DNA of 64,000 nt from Dethiothermospora halolimnae (GCF_037577855.1 NZ_JBAKFX010000009.1:38052-102051); one strand, 5' to 3'; positions 55,112 to 63,889 are shown, counted from the first letter of the stretch. Numbers and translations are program-made. Notes: generated from the letters alone by a model not told the origin.

Positions 55112-56173
55112 ATGTATCCAAAGGTGGAAATAGCAGTAGATAAAATTAGACATAATACAGAAATGTTGATAGGAAAGTGTAGTAAATATAATATAGATGT
55201 TGCTGCTGTAACAAAAGTATTTTGTGCCATACCAGAGGTGGCAAAGGCTATGGTAGATGGAGGTGCAAAGATATTAGCAGATTCAAGGGTTGAAAATTTA
55301 GAAAAACTAATAGATATAGATGTACCTAAACTACTACTTAGATTACCTATGATAAGTCAAGCAGAAGATGTGGTGAGGGTGGCAGATATGTCATTAAACT
55401 CCGAATTAGAGACAATAAAAGCATTATCCAAAGCAGCGGTTATGGGAAATAAAAAGCATAAAATAATACTGATGATAGATTTAGGTGACTTAAGAGAAGG
55501 TATATTTGAAAAAGAAGAAATATTTAATACTGTGGAAACAATAATAGATTTAGAAGGTATTAAGCTTTATGGAATAGGTGTTAATCTTACTTGCTATGGT
55601 GGAGTTATACCAAGGGAAGCTAATCTAACGAAACTTATGATTACTAAAAGGGAGTTAGAAGAAAGGTTTGGTATAAATATAGAAGTGGTGTCCGGGGGAA
55701 ATTCCAGTAGTATTCATTTGCTAGAAGATGGTACTATGCCAAAGGGAATAAATCTTTTAAGGTTAGGAGAATCCTTAGTACTAGGTAGAGAAACTGCATT
55801 TGGTGATAAAATAAAAGACACCTATGAAGATTGTTTTAAACTTAGAGCAGAGATAATAGAAATAAAGGAAAAACCATCTATGCCAATAGGAGAAATTGGA
55901 ATGGATGCCTTTGGTAATAAACCGGTATTTGAAGATAAGGGTGTAAGAAAGAGGGCCATATGTGCCATAGGGAGACAAGATATTGACCCAGGAGATGTAA
56001 TTCCCGATGACACAGATATAACCATCCTAGGTGCAAGTAGTGATCACTTTATAATAGATGTAACCGACTGTGAAGATGAATATAAGGTTGGAGATATAGT
56101 TTCCTTTAATTTAACATACGGTGGAATATTAAGTACAAGTACTTCGAGATATATTAAAAAGGAACTAGTTTAA
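55112..56173 (+). CDS. orr: Ornithine racemase
   Basis: PLP-dependent racemase (alanine racemase-like N-terminal barrel) that interconverts L- and D-ornithine, supplying D-ornithine to OraSE. PLP lysine in VAAVTKVFCA (near residue 35), substrate region VSGGNSSSIHLL. 353 residues. ATG 55112 follows ATGGGGGAA. Placed after the large palindromic element rather than directly in line with oraE, yet followed by the operon's terminator. Confidence 0.92.
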   Translation: MYPKVEIAVDKIRHNTEMLIGKCSKYNIDVAAVTKVFCAIPEVAKAMVDGGAKILADSRVENLEKLIDIDVPKLLLRLPMISQAEDVVRVADMSLNSELETIKALSKAAVMGNKKHKIILMIDLGDLREGIFEKEEIFNTVETIIDLEGIKLYGIGVNLTCYGGVIPREANLTKLMITKRELEERFGINIEVVSGGNSSSIHLLEDGTMPKGINLLRLGESLVLGRETAFGDKIKDTYEDCFKLRAEIIEIKEKPSMPIGEIGMDAFGNKPVFEDKGVRKRAICAIGRQDIDPGDVIPDDTDITILGASSDHFIIDVTDCEDEYKVGDIVSFNLTYGGILSTSTSRYIKKELV

Positions 56174-56190
56174 TAAAGTAAGAATCCTTT

Positions 56191-56215
56191 GGACACAGTG
56201 ACTGTGTCCTTTTTC
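56191..56215 (+). terminator. Terminator of the ornithine operon
   Basis: GGACACAGT-g-ACTGTGTCC followed by six Ts. Confidence 0.9.
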
Positions 56216-56458
56216 TATTATTTTAAAAAAGTTAATTTTTTATAAAAATTGGGTAGTTATAATAAAGGTATATCAAGAAGTATGATGGTTACGAAGAATT
56301 TAGCATTTACATAATACCAGGCATAAATTTCTACATATATTTACTTTAATAGTTTAAAACATTATCTAAGTTGGAATACTACGTGGAAATGATAGCCAAA
56401 GTAAGTTATAATATATTATAAATATATATTAAATATAATATGAAAATATAGGGGATAT

Positions 56459-56653
56459 ATGGATTTTATAACTATAGCAGTGTCAAATATTGAAATGAGA
56501 ATATCACAGATAATACCTGCTATTGGTTTTGGCTCGATTATTTATTTTATAGTTAAAGTTATTATAGCAATGAAGAAGGTTTTAGATATAGAAAAGAAGT
56601 TGAACAATATAGAAGAAAGGTTAAGGGATATAGAGGATAATAGAGGTAAGTGA
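56459..56653 (+). CDS. Small membrane/coiled-coil protein
   Basis: 64 residues: one hydrophobic segment (about 17-37) and a C-terminal charged coiled coil (IEKKLNNIEERLRDIEDN). No family recognised; similar single-span proteins are often small membrane scaffolds. Start ATG 56459 follows AGGGGATA. The 240 bases upstream hold no gene. Confidence 0.5.
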   Translation: MDFITIAVSNIEMRISQIIPAIGFGSIIYFIVKVIIAMKKVLDIEKKLNNIEERLRDIEDNRGK

Positions 56654-56723
56654 CATATTATATTTTTATAATAGAGATAATTTACTTAGATAAACAACAG
56701 TAATAATTATGGAGGTAGTAGTT

Positions 56724-57917
56724 ATGGTAGAGATAATTAACAAGCTAAAGAATCCTTTAGTAAAAGAAGCAAGGGAGTTATCAAAAAGTAAAAATAGAGT
56801 TAAGTATAATAAAATACAGTTAAGGGGATTAGAACAAATAAGATGGGCTAAAAAAGCAGGATTAAATATAGAGAGTATTTTTATAGATAAAAATGAAGAA
56901 CCTGATAAGTATGAAGAGTTTTCATCTATGATATATCAAACATCCAGTGGAATCTTGAAAAAAATAACTGAAACTAAATATTTGGTTCCCTGTGTAGGCA
57001 TAGCTAAGGTTAATTCTTATAAAGATGATATTGATCAATTTGTTTTATTGCTAGATAATGTTAAAGATCATGGTAATATAGGTACTATAATCAGAACAGG
57101 TATGGCCTATGGAATTAATGACTTTATAGCCACAAATAGTGATTTTGATCCATACATAACAAAGACTATTGATGCTTCTAGGGGAACAACATTTAAATCC
57201 AATTTTAAAAGATGTAACAGCTCTAAAGAAGCGGTTTCATATCTTAAGGAGAAAGGATATCAAATAATTGCCACAAGTCCCCATGGAAAATCACTACAAT
57301 CTACAGTTAATTTAGATAAAAAGCCAGTGGCACTGGTGGTAGGGAATGAAACCTCGGGAGTTTGTGATGAAATATTAGGGGCAGCTGATCATATTGTTCA
57401 GATACCAATGCATACTGGGGTAGAGTCCCTTAATGTGGGAGTAGCTACGGGAATTAGTATTTATGAGTTAAGACTTAAGGAGGCTTTAACGATGTTAGCA
57501 GAAAAAATTATATCTACTATTGGAAGAGAGGTAAATGTAACTTCTCAGCTTATAAGAAAGGCTTTTGATATAAAGGTAAAAGAAGTAAGTGAATTTACAG
57601 GAGATCAAGTAATATTTTTAATGGTATTGAAAAGAGAGTTGAAAATGGAGGGAAACCAAATTGAGGAACAGTTTGGATATTTCAAAGATAAGTTTGAAGA
57701 ATTTATTGATCCTTTATATAGCAATAAATTAATATATAAAACAGATAAAAAGTTTGAAATAACTAAAGCTGGGGAAGAACTATTGGCTAAATTATGGCCT
57801 ATTCATGAAAAAACAGAGGATTTAATGTTACAAGGATTTACACAGGAAGAAAAGAAGCAGTTGAAGGAATATTTAGAAAGAGTTCAAAATAATTGTGTAG
57901 GTATTATAAAAAAATAG
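56724..57917 (+). CDS. SpoU-family RNA 2'-O-methyltransferase fused to a MarR-like domain
   Basis: Residues 1-90 form an L30e-like substrate domain (NPLVKEARELSKSK). Residues 100-255 are a knotted SpoU/TrmH methyltransferase with all three motifs: NVKDHGNIGTIIRT, VALVVGNETSG and IPMHTGVESLNVGVATG. The remaining 130 residues do not belong to SpoU. They read like a MarR repressor: long first helix, then GDQVIFLMVLKREL, a helix-turn-helix region and a C-terminal helix (EITKAGEELLAKL..IHEKTEDLMLQGFT, in two parts). The usual MarR wing DxR is missing. ATG 56724 is seven bases after GGAGGT. Probably an rRNA methyltransferase with an added sensing or binding domain. Confidence 0.78.
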   Translation: MVEIINKLKNPLVKEARELSKSKNRVKYNKIQLRGLEQIRWAKKAGLNIESIFIDKNEEPDKYEEFSSMIYQTSSGILKKITETKYLVPCVGIAKVNSYKDDIDQFVLLLDNVKDHGNIGTIIRTGMAYGINDFIATNSDFDPYITKTIDASRGTTFKSNFKRCNSSKEAVSYLKEKGYQIIATSPHGKSLQSTVNLDKKPVALVVGNETSGVCDEILGAADHIVQIPMHTGVESLNVGVATGISIYELRLKEALTMLAEKIISTIGREVNVTSQLIRKAFDIKVKEVSEFTGDQVIFLMVLKRELKMEGNQIEEQFGYFKDKFEEFIDPLYSNKLIYKTDKKFEITKAGEELLAKLWPIHEKTEDLMLQGFTQEEKKQLKEYLERVQNNCVGIIKK

Positions 57918-57943
57918 GTATAAAATAGAAAGGGATGTTTTCT

Positions 57944-58492
57944 ATGAATAGAGAGGAACTGGGGAAATTATATCCTATAACTGTAACAGAATATGATGGA
58001 AATTGGCCTTTATTATTTCAAAAGGAAAAAAAGATATTAAAAGATATTCTTGGCTCAAAGATAGCTTTAAGAATAGAACATATAGGTAGTACTGCTGTGG
58101 AAAATTTGTTAGCTAAGCCCACTATTGATATATTAATTGAGATACCAAAGAAAAAGGATATTAGGGATTTAATAATCAATAAAATGTCTGAAAATGGTTA
58201 TATACATATGAAGGAACAAAAAAATCATTTGATGTTTGTAAAAGGTTACTCTCCCACAGGGCTTGAAAATGAGTCTTTTCATATACACATGGGAACTAAA
58301 GCTCAGGAGTCGTTGTGGGACAGGTTATATTTTAGAGACTATCTTAAGTTAAATCCATCTATAGCTCTAGAATATGCAGAATTAAAGAAGGGATTAGCTA
58401 AAAAATATAAGCATGATAGGGAAGCTTATACTGAAAGTAAAGGTGAGTTTATAAAAAGAATAACTGAGATAGGAAAGGAGAAGCTAAAGTAA
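57944..58492 (+). CDS. GrpB family protein (UPF0157, nucleotidyltransferase-like)
   Basis: 182 residues with the family motif RIEHIGSTAVENLLAKPTID, which resembles the GS-x10-D pattern of the nucleotidyltransferase superfamily. Substrate unknown. ATG 57944 is about nine bases after GAAAGGGA; the ATG at 57935 abuts that site. Lies 26 bases after the methyltransferase fusion, probably the same transcript. Confidence 0.82.
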   Translation: MNREELGKLYPITVTEYDGNWPLLFQKEKKILKDILGSKIALRIEHIGSTAVENLLAKPTIDILIEIPKKKDIRDLIINKMSENGYIHMKEQKNHLMFVKGYSPTGLENESFHIHMGTKAQESLWDRLYFRDYLKLNPSIALEYAELKKGLAKKYKHDREAYTESKGEFIKRITEIGKEKLK

Positions 58493-58519
58493 GGATTAGT
58501 AATTAATATGTGAAAAAAG

Positions 58520-58548
58520 TAGAAATAAATAGCAAAATAGGATATAAT
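58520..58548 (+). promoter_or_regulatory. Probable promoter of the leader-MFS unit
   Basis: TATAAT at 58543-58548 with TAGAAA at 58520-58525 and a 17-base spacer. Transcription would start near 58555, leaving a leader of about 128 bases before the MFS gene. Confidence 0.5.
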
Positions 58549-58583
58549 AATTAATAAATTTAGTAGAACTGGGGGAAATAGAT

Positions 58584-58607
58584 ATGATTATTCGAGGCAG
58601 ACCTTAA
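58584..58607 (+). CDS. Possible leader peptide MIIRGRP
   Basis: A seven-codon frame with a good ribosome site (GGGGG at 58571-58575, eight-base spacing) inside the untranslated leader of the MFS gene. It holds Arg-Gly-Arg, an R-x-R arrangement like the '+x+' macrolide-arrest motif known from ErmD-type leaders. A frame this short can occur by chance; its support comes from the ribosome site, promoter and downstream hairpin together. Confidence 0.4.
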   Translation: MIIRGRP

Positions 58608-58628
58608 GACTATTATACAAGACCACCA

Positions 58629-58672
58629 CCCTATAGAAAAAATATTTTAAATATTAGAAAATTTCTATAGGG
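58629..58672 (+). promoter_or_regulatory. Hairpin sequestering the MFS ribosome-binding site
   Basis: CCCTATAGAAA (58629-58639) pairs with TTTCTATAGGG (58662-58672). An inner AATATTT/AAATATT pairing can extend it. The GGG of the Shine-Dalgarno sequence GGGAGTG (58670-58676) is locked in the stem. No T run follows, so it is a translational rather than a transcriptional block. Confidence 0.65.
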
Positions 58673-58682
58673 AGTGATAAAA

Positions 58683-59867
58683 ATGAATAAAAGAGATAAG
58701 ATACTAAGTAATATATGGAAATTGTACGGATATTATTTTTTTCATAACTTGATATTTGCCTATGTAATAGAACGACTTTATTGGCAACAACGGGGAATAA
58801 CTATACAACAGGTGGTATATACAGAGATTATATATGCTCTGGTAATAGTAATCTTAGAAATTCCAACGGGATATTTAGCTGATAAGTGGAGTAGAAAGAG
58901 CATGTTAGTATTGGCTGGGATTTTAACATTTCTAGATTTTTTTATACTAATATATGCCGATAGTTTTTTTGATTTTGCTTTGGCGGTTTTTATTGCTGGA
59001 ATACAAAGTGCCTTATCCAGTGGAACAACTAATGCTCTTTTATATGATTCTTTAAAAACTTGTAATGAGCAAGATAAATTTGAGAAAGTACTGGGAAGAT
59101 TAAATTTCTTTGACTATGGGGCAGCAACAATAGGTGCCCTAGTAGGGAGTTTTGTAGCATCTAGGGTTTCATATGTATCAACATACTGGATGTCCCTTGT
59201 AAGTGTTACTATTTCTTTTTTATTTGCTATCAGCTTAATAGAGCCTAAGATTAAAACAAAAGAAGATGATGATGAAAAGAATATTAATTATATAAAAGAA
59301 GCTTACATATTTTTAAAAGGGAATGCTTCAATAAGATTTGTTTTATTATTAGGTATAGTCATGTCATCGGTGACAATATATGTGGATGAATTTTTTTCCA
59401 TATATTTAAAAGAAATATCAATACCAGTGATACTATTCGGTGTAATTAGTGGAGCTAATTCTTTAATTATAAGTGTTTCAAGTATATTTGCCTATAAGAT
59501 TAAGGAAAGGTTTAGTTATAAAAGTATTTTTTCTGGATTGATTACTTTATTTACAATATCGTTAATACTTTTATCCATAATTAAAGTATCCTATGGTGTT
59601 ATAGCATTATTTATATTTTATTTTTCATCTGCAATGATAGAACCTTTAGTATCGGGATATCTCCATCACAGAACTAAATCAAGCTATAGGGCAACTGTGG
59701 AATCTTTTCAGTCTCTAGTAATGAGGGTTTCAACCATAGGTGTAGGATTATTATTTGGAGTTGTTTCAACCGGTTATTCCATATTTATAGGATTTAGAGC
59801 ATTAGGTATACTATCCTTTATATATTTAGTTTATTATGGAATTAGACAATTTAAGTATCTAAAATAG
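58683..59867 (+). CDS. MFS transporter, possible drug exporter
   Basis: A major facilitator protein of 394 residues with about 12 hydrophobic segments and the loop 2-3 motif A variant GYLADKWSRKSM. A charged central loop (IEPKIKTKEDDDEKN) separates the halves. The substrate is not evident. ATG 58683 is six bases after GGGAGTG, which is buried in the upstream hairpin; GTG 58674 is part of that site. Leader features suggest inducible expression, as for antibiotic efflux pumps. Confidence 0.82.
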   Translation: MNKRDKILSNIWKLYGYYFFHNLIFAYVIERLYWQQRGITIQQVVYTEIIYALVIVILEIPTGYLADKWSRKSMLVLAGILTFLDFFILIYADSFFDFALAVFIAGIQSALSSGTTNALLYDSLKTCNEQDKFEKVLGRLNFFDYGAATIGALVGSFVASRVSYVSTYWMSLVSVTISFLFAISLIEPKIKTKEDDDEKNINYIKEAYIFLKGNASIRFVLLLGIVMSSVTIYVDEFFSIYLKEISIPVILFGVISGANSLIISVSSIFAYKIKERFSYKSIFSGLITLFTISLILLSIIKVSYGVIALFIFYFSSAMIEPLVSGYLHHRTKSSYRATVESFQSLVMRVSTIGVGLLFGVVSTGYSIFIGFRALGILSFIYLVYYGIRQFKYLK

Positions 59868-59898
59868 GTTAAAGATAACAGTGATAAATAAGGTGAAA

Positions 59899-59926
59899 AA
59901 GGGACTGAATATTCAGTCCCTTAAAA
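59899..59926. terminator. Loopless palindromic terminator after the MFS gene
   Basis: AAGGGACTGAAT directly followed by ATTCAGTCCCTT, then AAAATTT. Flanking A and T runs allow use on either strand. Confidence 0.6.
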
Positions 59927-59967
59927 TTTAGTACAGTAGCAAAATATTATTTTGGGGGATAGACTTA

Positions 59968-60693
59968 ATGATAAAAAATAGAAAAGTTATCTTTTTTGAT
60001 ATGGGTAACACATTATTACATTTTCATCATGGGAAAAGTGATAAAGAAAAGGACGATAAAGGAATAAAGTATCTTACAGATTTTTTTAAAACATTTAATA
60101 ATAATATTGGTATGGATAGTGTCAGAAAAGATTTCTTTAATAAATGGCAAGAGGTTATGGCCCTTAGAAAATTAACATGTTTAGAGTATCCAGTGGAAGA
60201 GTATTTAAATGAATTTTTGAAAGGGTATGATGTAAAATTAGATTTAGATATGTGTATCAAGGCTATGGATATCTTTTATACAGAGTATAGAAAGTATGTT
60301 TTAGTAGAGAAAGAAATCCATAAAACACTAGATAAACTTATACAAAAAGGATATAGGATAGGTGTTATATCAAACACTAGTCTTTATGATGAAGTTATGA
60401 TTAACTGTTTTAAAGAAGTGGGGTTGTATAAATATATAGATACATTTACATTCAGTTACTATTTAAAAGTAGGAAAACCAAAGAAGGAGATATTCAAAGT
60501 AGCATTGGATAGAATGAACATAGAAGGAAAGGATGCAATAATGGTAGGAGATAACCTTTTAAGTGATATTAAACCAGCCCAAAGTTTAGGAGTCTATGGG
60601 ATATGGTTTAATAAATATAATAGATTAAATGATACTGAGATAAAACCAAACTGCGAAATTTCTCAATTGACGGATTTGGGAGATATTTTATAA
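59968..60693 (+). CDS. HAD-superfamily hydrolase
   Basis: Haloacid-dehalogenase-like phosphohydrolase of 241 residues. Motif I is FFDMGNTLL: the nucleophile Asp is present but the second Asp (general acid) is Gly, a variant seen in some HAD families. Motif II VISNTS, motif III lysine in VGKPKKEIF, motif IV VGDNLLSDI. The helical cap lies between motifs I and II. ATG 59968 follows TTGGGGGAT. Substrate unknown. Confidence 0.85.
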   Translation: MIKNRKVIFFDMGNTLLHFHHGKSDKEKDDKGIKYLTDFFKTFNNNIGMDSVRKDFFNKWQEVMALRKLTCLEYPVEEYLNEFLKGYDVKLDLDMCIKAMDIFYTEYRKYVLVEKEIHKTLDKLIQKGYRIGVISNTSLYDEVMINCFKEVGLYKYIDTFTFSYYLKVGKPKKEIFKVALDRMNIEGKDAIMVGDNLLSDIKPAQSLGVYGIWFNKYNRLNDTEIKPNCEISQLTDLGDIL

Positions 60694-60840
60694 TATAACA
60701 TATTAAAATTAGAAGTGAAATTATTTCTTTCAACATCAACTATATATATAAATTAATAGTTTAATATAATTAGGGGATTTAGGGAGAAATTTATATAAGT
60801 ATATATAGTTAATTTATTAATTTTTTAGGGGGAAGATAAA

Positions 60841-61527
60841 GTGAATGAAGAGTTATTTAGAAATTATTTAGATAAGTTAGAGTTTAGAGAAAGTAGAGTA
60901 AAGAGAATTATCAAAACAGTAAAAAAATTCGAAAAATATTTAACTAAGTTGAATAAAACCCTTTATGACGCAAATTATGATGACTTAAATGACTTCTTAA
61001 CCAAATATACAAAACAATATACGTCAAATTATCATGTAGAAGATTTAAGACACTATTATGAAGAGAAGAATAATAAGAATATGATAAAAGCTGTAGAAGA
61101 AATGAGATATAAATTTACTCCACCATATAAACTAAAGGATTTAGATAATATAAGTAAAGAATATTTAGACAAGTTACAAGATATCGGAATAAAAACAAAT
61201 AACCAGTTCCTCTATACTTGTAAAACAGAAAGCGAAAGAAAAGGTTTATCAATCAAAACTAATATTCCGCTAGAAGAAATAAATAAAATAGCTAAATTAT
61301 CGGATCTTACTAGAATATTTGCAGTAAAGGGAACAAGGGCTAAACTATATTATGAAGCAGGAATTGATACCGTGGAGAAAATATCAGAGTTAGATGCTAA
61401 AGAATTAAGAGATACAGTGATTAAATATATAGAAGAAAGTGGATTTGATGGAATAGCTACTTTAGTTAAAGAAGCTGAGTTTACCGTTAATTTTGCTAAG
61501 AAGTTATATAAAATAGCAGAATTTTAA
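60841..61527 (+). CDS. DUF4332-like helix-hairpin-helix protein
   Basis: 228 residues, highly charged, all helical. The C-terminal half (LQDIGIKTNNQFLYTCKTES, then DLTRIFAVKGTRAKLYYEAG) looks like a DUF4332 domain, a tandem helix-hairpin-helix fold often found in nucleic-acid-associated proteins. No catalytic motif. GTG 60841 follows AGGGGGAAG. Monocistronic as far as can be seen. Confidence 0.6.
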   Translation: MNEELFRNYLDKLEFRESRVKRIIKTVKKFEKYLTKLNKTLYDANYDDLNDFLTKYTKQYTSNYHVEDLRHYYEEKNNKNMIKAVEEMRYKFTPPYKLKDLDNISKEYLDKLQDIGIKTNNQFLYTCKTESERKGLSIKTNIPLEEINKIAKLSDLTRIFAVKGTRAKLYYEAGIDTVEKISELDAKELRDTVIKYIEESGFDGIATLVKEAEFTVNFAKKLYKIAEF

Positions 61528-61622
61528 GTTTATACATTATGTTTAGAAAATTATAATGGTCGGGGAGTATAATATTTTCCATAGTAAAAAGATGTTAAAA
61601 CTTAAGATAAGGGGTGGTAAAT

Positions 61623-62501
61623 ATGATAAAACCTATATTAGATTATGGAGATAAGGTTTATATAATTGCCTGTTCAGACGGTCTAAGAGATAATTATTCG
61701 GAAAATTTAGATTCTATAATAGATAATCTTAAAAAAATAGGGTTAGAAACTGTACAAGCTAAAACTCTCTTTAGAAAAATTGGGCCCTTTAGTGGAACTC
61801 CTAAAGAAAGGGCTAAGGAACTGATGAAGGGATTTACTGATGATAGCATTAAGGCTATATTTGATATTTCTGGTGGAGATTCAGCTAATGAAATTTTGGA
61901 CTTTCTTGACTATGACATAATAAAGAAAAATTCAAAACCCTTTTTTGGAATAAGTGATTTATCTGTTATTTTAAATACATTATTTAGTTTATCTAAAATA
62001 CCAGCATACCATTATACCATAAGAAACTTAATAGGAAAAGATTCAGAAAAACAAATAGAAAAATTTGAAAGGTCCTTTTTAAAAGGTTTTGAGGATATAT
62101 ATGAAGTTGATTATGACTGGATTCAAGGCAGTGAAATGAAGGGAACCATAATAGGTGGCAATATAAGGTGCTTTCTAAAATTAGCCGGTACAAAATATAT
62201 GCCCAATCCAGAAGATAAAATATTATTTTTAGAAAGTCTAGGGGGAGGACCTAATAGAATGGCTTCTCTATTGACCCAGTTTAAACACATAGGTTTTTTG
62301 GAGAAGATTAATGGAATTATTTTAGGATCATTTTCTCAAATGGAAGGGGATAAACTAGAGCCTAATATTGAAAGTCTTGTGACAGATATATTGAATAATC
62401 AAGAGATACCCGTTGTTAAGACTTCATTACTAGGACATGGAGAAGATGCAGGTTGCATAGTTATTGGAGAAGAAGTTAAATTAGTAAAGGGGGAATATTA
62501 A
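61623..62501 (+). CDS. S66 family peptidase (LD-carboxypeptidase / MccF-like)
   Basis: Serine peptidase of the LdcA/MccF family, 292 residues. Nucleophile Ser in FFGISDLSVI (near residue 115), Glu in LFLESLGG (near 205) and His in LLGHGEDAG (near 275) give the Ser-Glu-His triad. LdcA members trim peptidoglycan tetrapeptides; MccF members cleave microcin C-like aminoacyl nucleotides. Sequence alone does not choose. ATG 61623 is five bases after AAGGGGTGG. Four bases before the radical SAM gene. Confidence 0.85.
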   Translation: MIKPILDYGDKVYIIACSDGLRDNYSENLDSIIDNLKKIGLETVQAKTLFRKIGPFSGTPKERAKELMKGFTDDSIKAIFDISGGDSANEILDFLDYDIIKKNSKPFFGISDLSVILNTLFSLSKIPAYHYTIRNLIGKDSEKQIEKFERSFLKGFEDIYEVDYDWIQGSEMKGTIIGGNIRCFLKLAGTKYMPNPEDKILFLESLGGGPNRMASLLTQFKHIGFLEKINGIILGSFSQMEGDKLEPNIESLVTDILNNQEIPVVKTSLLGHGEDAGCIVIGEEVKLVKGEY

Positions 62502-62504
62502 TAT

Positions 62505-63446
62505 ATGAAATCAAAGTTTTTAGATTTAAATAGATTAGAGTTTTTTACAACAAGTATTTGTAATTCTAAGTGTAAGCATTGTTCAGTTATCAATAAAAAC
62601 AGTGAAGAAAAACATATAGATATAGATGTTGCGATTAACTTGATAAAGAAACTTAGTAGTAGATACGATTTACAATCGGTCATGACCTTTGGAGGGGAGC
62701 CATTGCTATTTCCGGAAGTTATATACTCTATTCACAAAGCAGCAAAGAATTTGGGAATTCCCAGTCGTCAGATAATAACAAATGGTTATTGGTCAAAGGA
62801 TGATGATAAAATACAGGAGACAGTAGATAGATTAGAAGAAGTCGGGGTTAACAAAATTCTAATATCGGTTGATGCTTTTCATCAAGAACATATTCCTATT
62901 GAAATAGTAAAGAAAGTGACAAAAAAGTTACTTAAAACTTCCATATCAGATATAAAGCTAAGTCCCTGTTGGGTAGTATCAGAAGAGGATGATAATTTTT
63001 TCAATAAAAAAACAAAATCTATTCTAGAAGAATTTAAAGATTTATCGATAAAAGTTGGCAGTGGAAATGTAGTATCACCCCAAGGGGCGGCATTGAAAAA
63101 TTTAAATAAGTATTTACCAAATAAGAAACTTTTAGAAGATGGGAAATGTGGGGATCTACCATATACAGATACATTGGATTCAATTAAAAGTCTAAGTGTT
63201 GAACCAAATGGAGATATGATTATATGTAAAAATTTCAAAATTGGAAATGCAGAAGATGAGAATATAGAAGACACTTTAGAAAAATACAATCCCTATAATA
63301 ATATATATATGAAAACTATATTAGAAGATGGAGTGCAGGGGTTATTAAAACTAGCAGATAGGGAAGGTATAGAAATTGAAGAAAGAGAATTTTATTCTAT
63401 ATGTGATAAGTGTACATATTTAAAAGATAAGTTAATCAGTAAGTAA
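62505..63446 (+). CDS. Radical SAM protein
   Basis: 313 residues. The [4Fe-4S] motif CNSKCKHC (residues 19-26), FGGEPLLFP and ITNGYW are typical of the SPASM/MoaA-like group. Later cysteines (GKCGD, IICKNF, SICDKC) may bind a second cluster. Starts four bases after the S66 peptidase gene, so co-translated. No precursor peptide is visible beside it, so a RiPP role is only a possibility. Confidence 0.85.
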   Translation: MKSKFLDLNRLEFFTTSICNSKCKHCSVINKNSEEKHIDIDVAINLIKKLSSRYDLQSVMTFGGEPLLFPEVIYSIHKAAKNLGIPSRQIITNGYWSKDDDKIQETVDRLEEVGVNKILISVDAFHQEHIPIEIVKKVTKKLLKTSISDIKLSPCWVVSEEDDNFFNKKTKSILEEFKDLSIKVGSGNVVSPQGAALKNLNKYLPNKKLLEDGKCGDLPYTDTLDSIKSLSVEPNGDMIICKNFKIGNAEDENIEDTLEKYNPYNNIYMKTILEDGVQGLLKLADREGIEIEEREFYSICDKCTYLKDKLISK

Positions 63447-63466
63447 CACAGAAGGGGGAAAGGGAC

Positions 63467-63889
63467 ATGATTAAGGGTATATTTCTTGGAACTGGAAGTA
63501 TTCCAACAAAGGAACGTAATTCCCAAGGGGTTTTATTAGAGTTTGATAATAAGGAGACAGTTCTTATCGATTGCGGGGAGGGGATTCAACGGCAAATTTT
63601 AAATATAGATACTGACCTTGAAAAGCTAAATACTATTTTCCTTACCCATGATCATATAGATCATATTTATGGTGTAGGTGGAATGTTAACCTTGCTTTTA
63701 AGTAGATATCCGAAGAAAAAAGTTATAATTTATGGACCAAAGGTTACTGTGAAAACTGTAAAAGAAGTAGTAAACTTATTTATGCCAGAGAAAATTTCTA
63801 GAATTAAGTATATTGAAACTACTGGGAGTCAAGAGATTAGGACAGAATCATATGATTGCTATACATTCAAAACCAGGGCTATCGCATGA
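63467..63889 (+). pseudogene. Truncated RNase Z-like metallo-beta-lactamase-fold gene
   Basis: 140 residues corresponding to the first 40 percent of RNase Z: GTGSIPTKERNSQG, LIDCGEGIQRQIL and the metal motif THDHIDHIYG are intact. The frame stops at the point where the next metal histidine segment (xPLDHxxP) should follow. None of the three + frames in the next 100 bases continues the family. Either a decayed gene or an unusually short MBL protein. ATG 63467 follows GAAGGGGGAAAGGG, so it may still be translated. Confidence 0.65.

Noticed and set aside
56270..56458. Leader region before the small membrane protein as an RNA gene
   Set aside because: AT-rich with only short imperfect pairings; no recognised RNA family.
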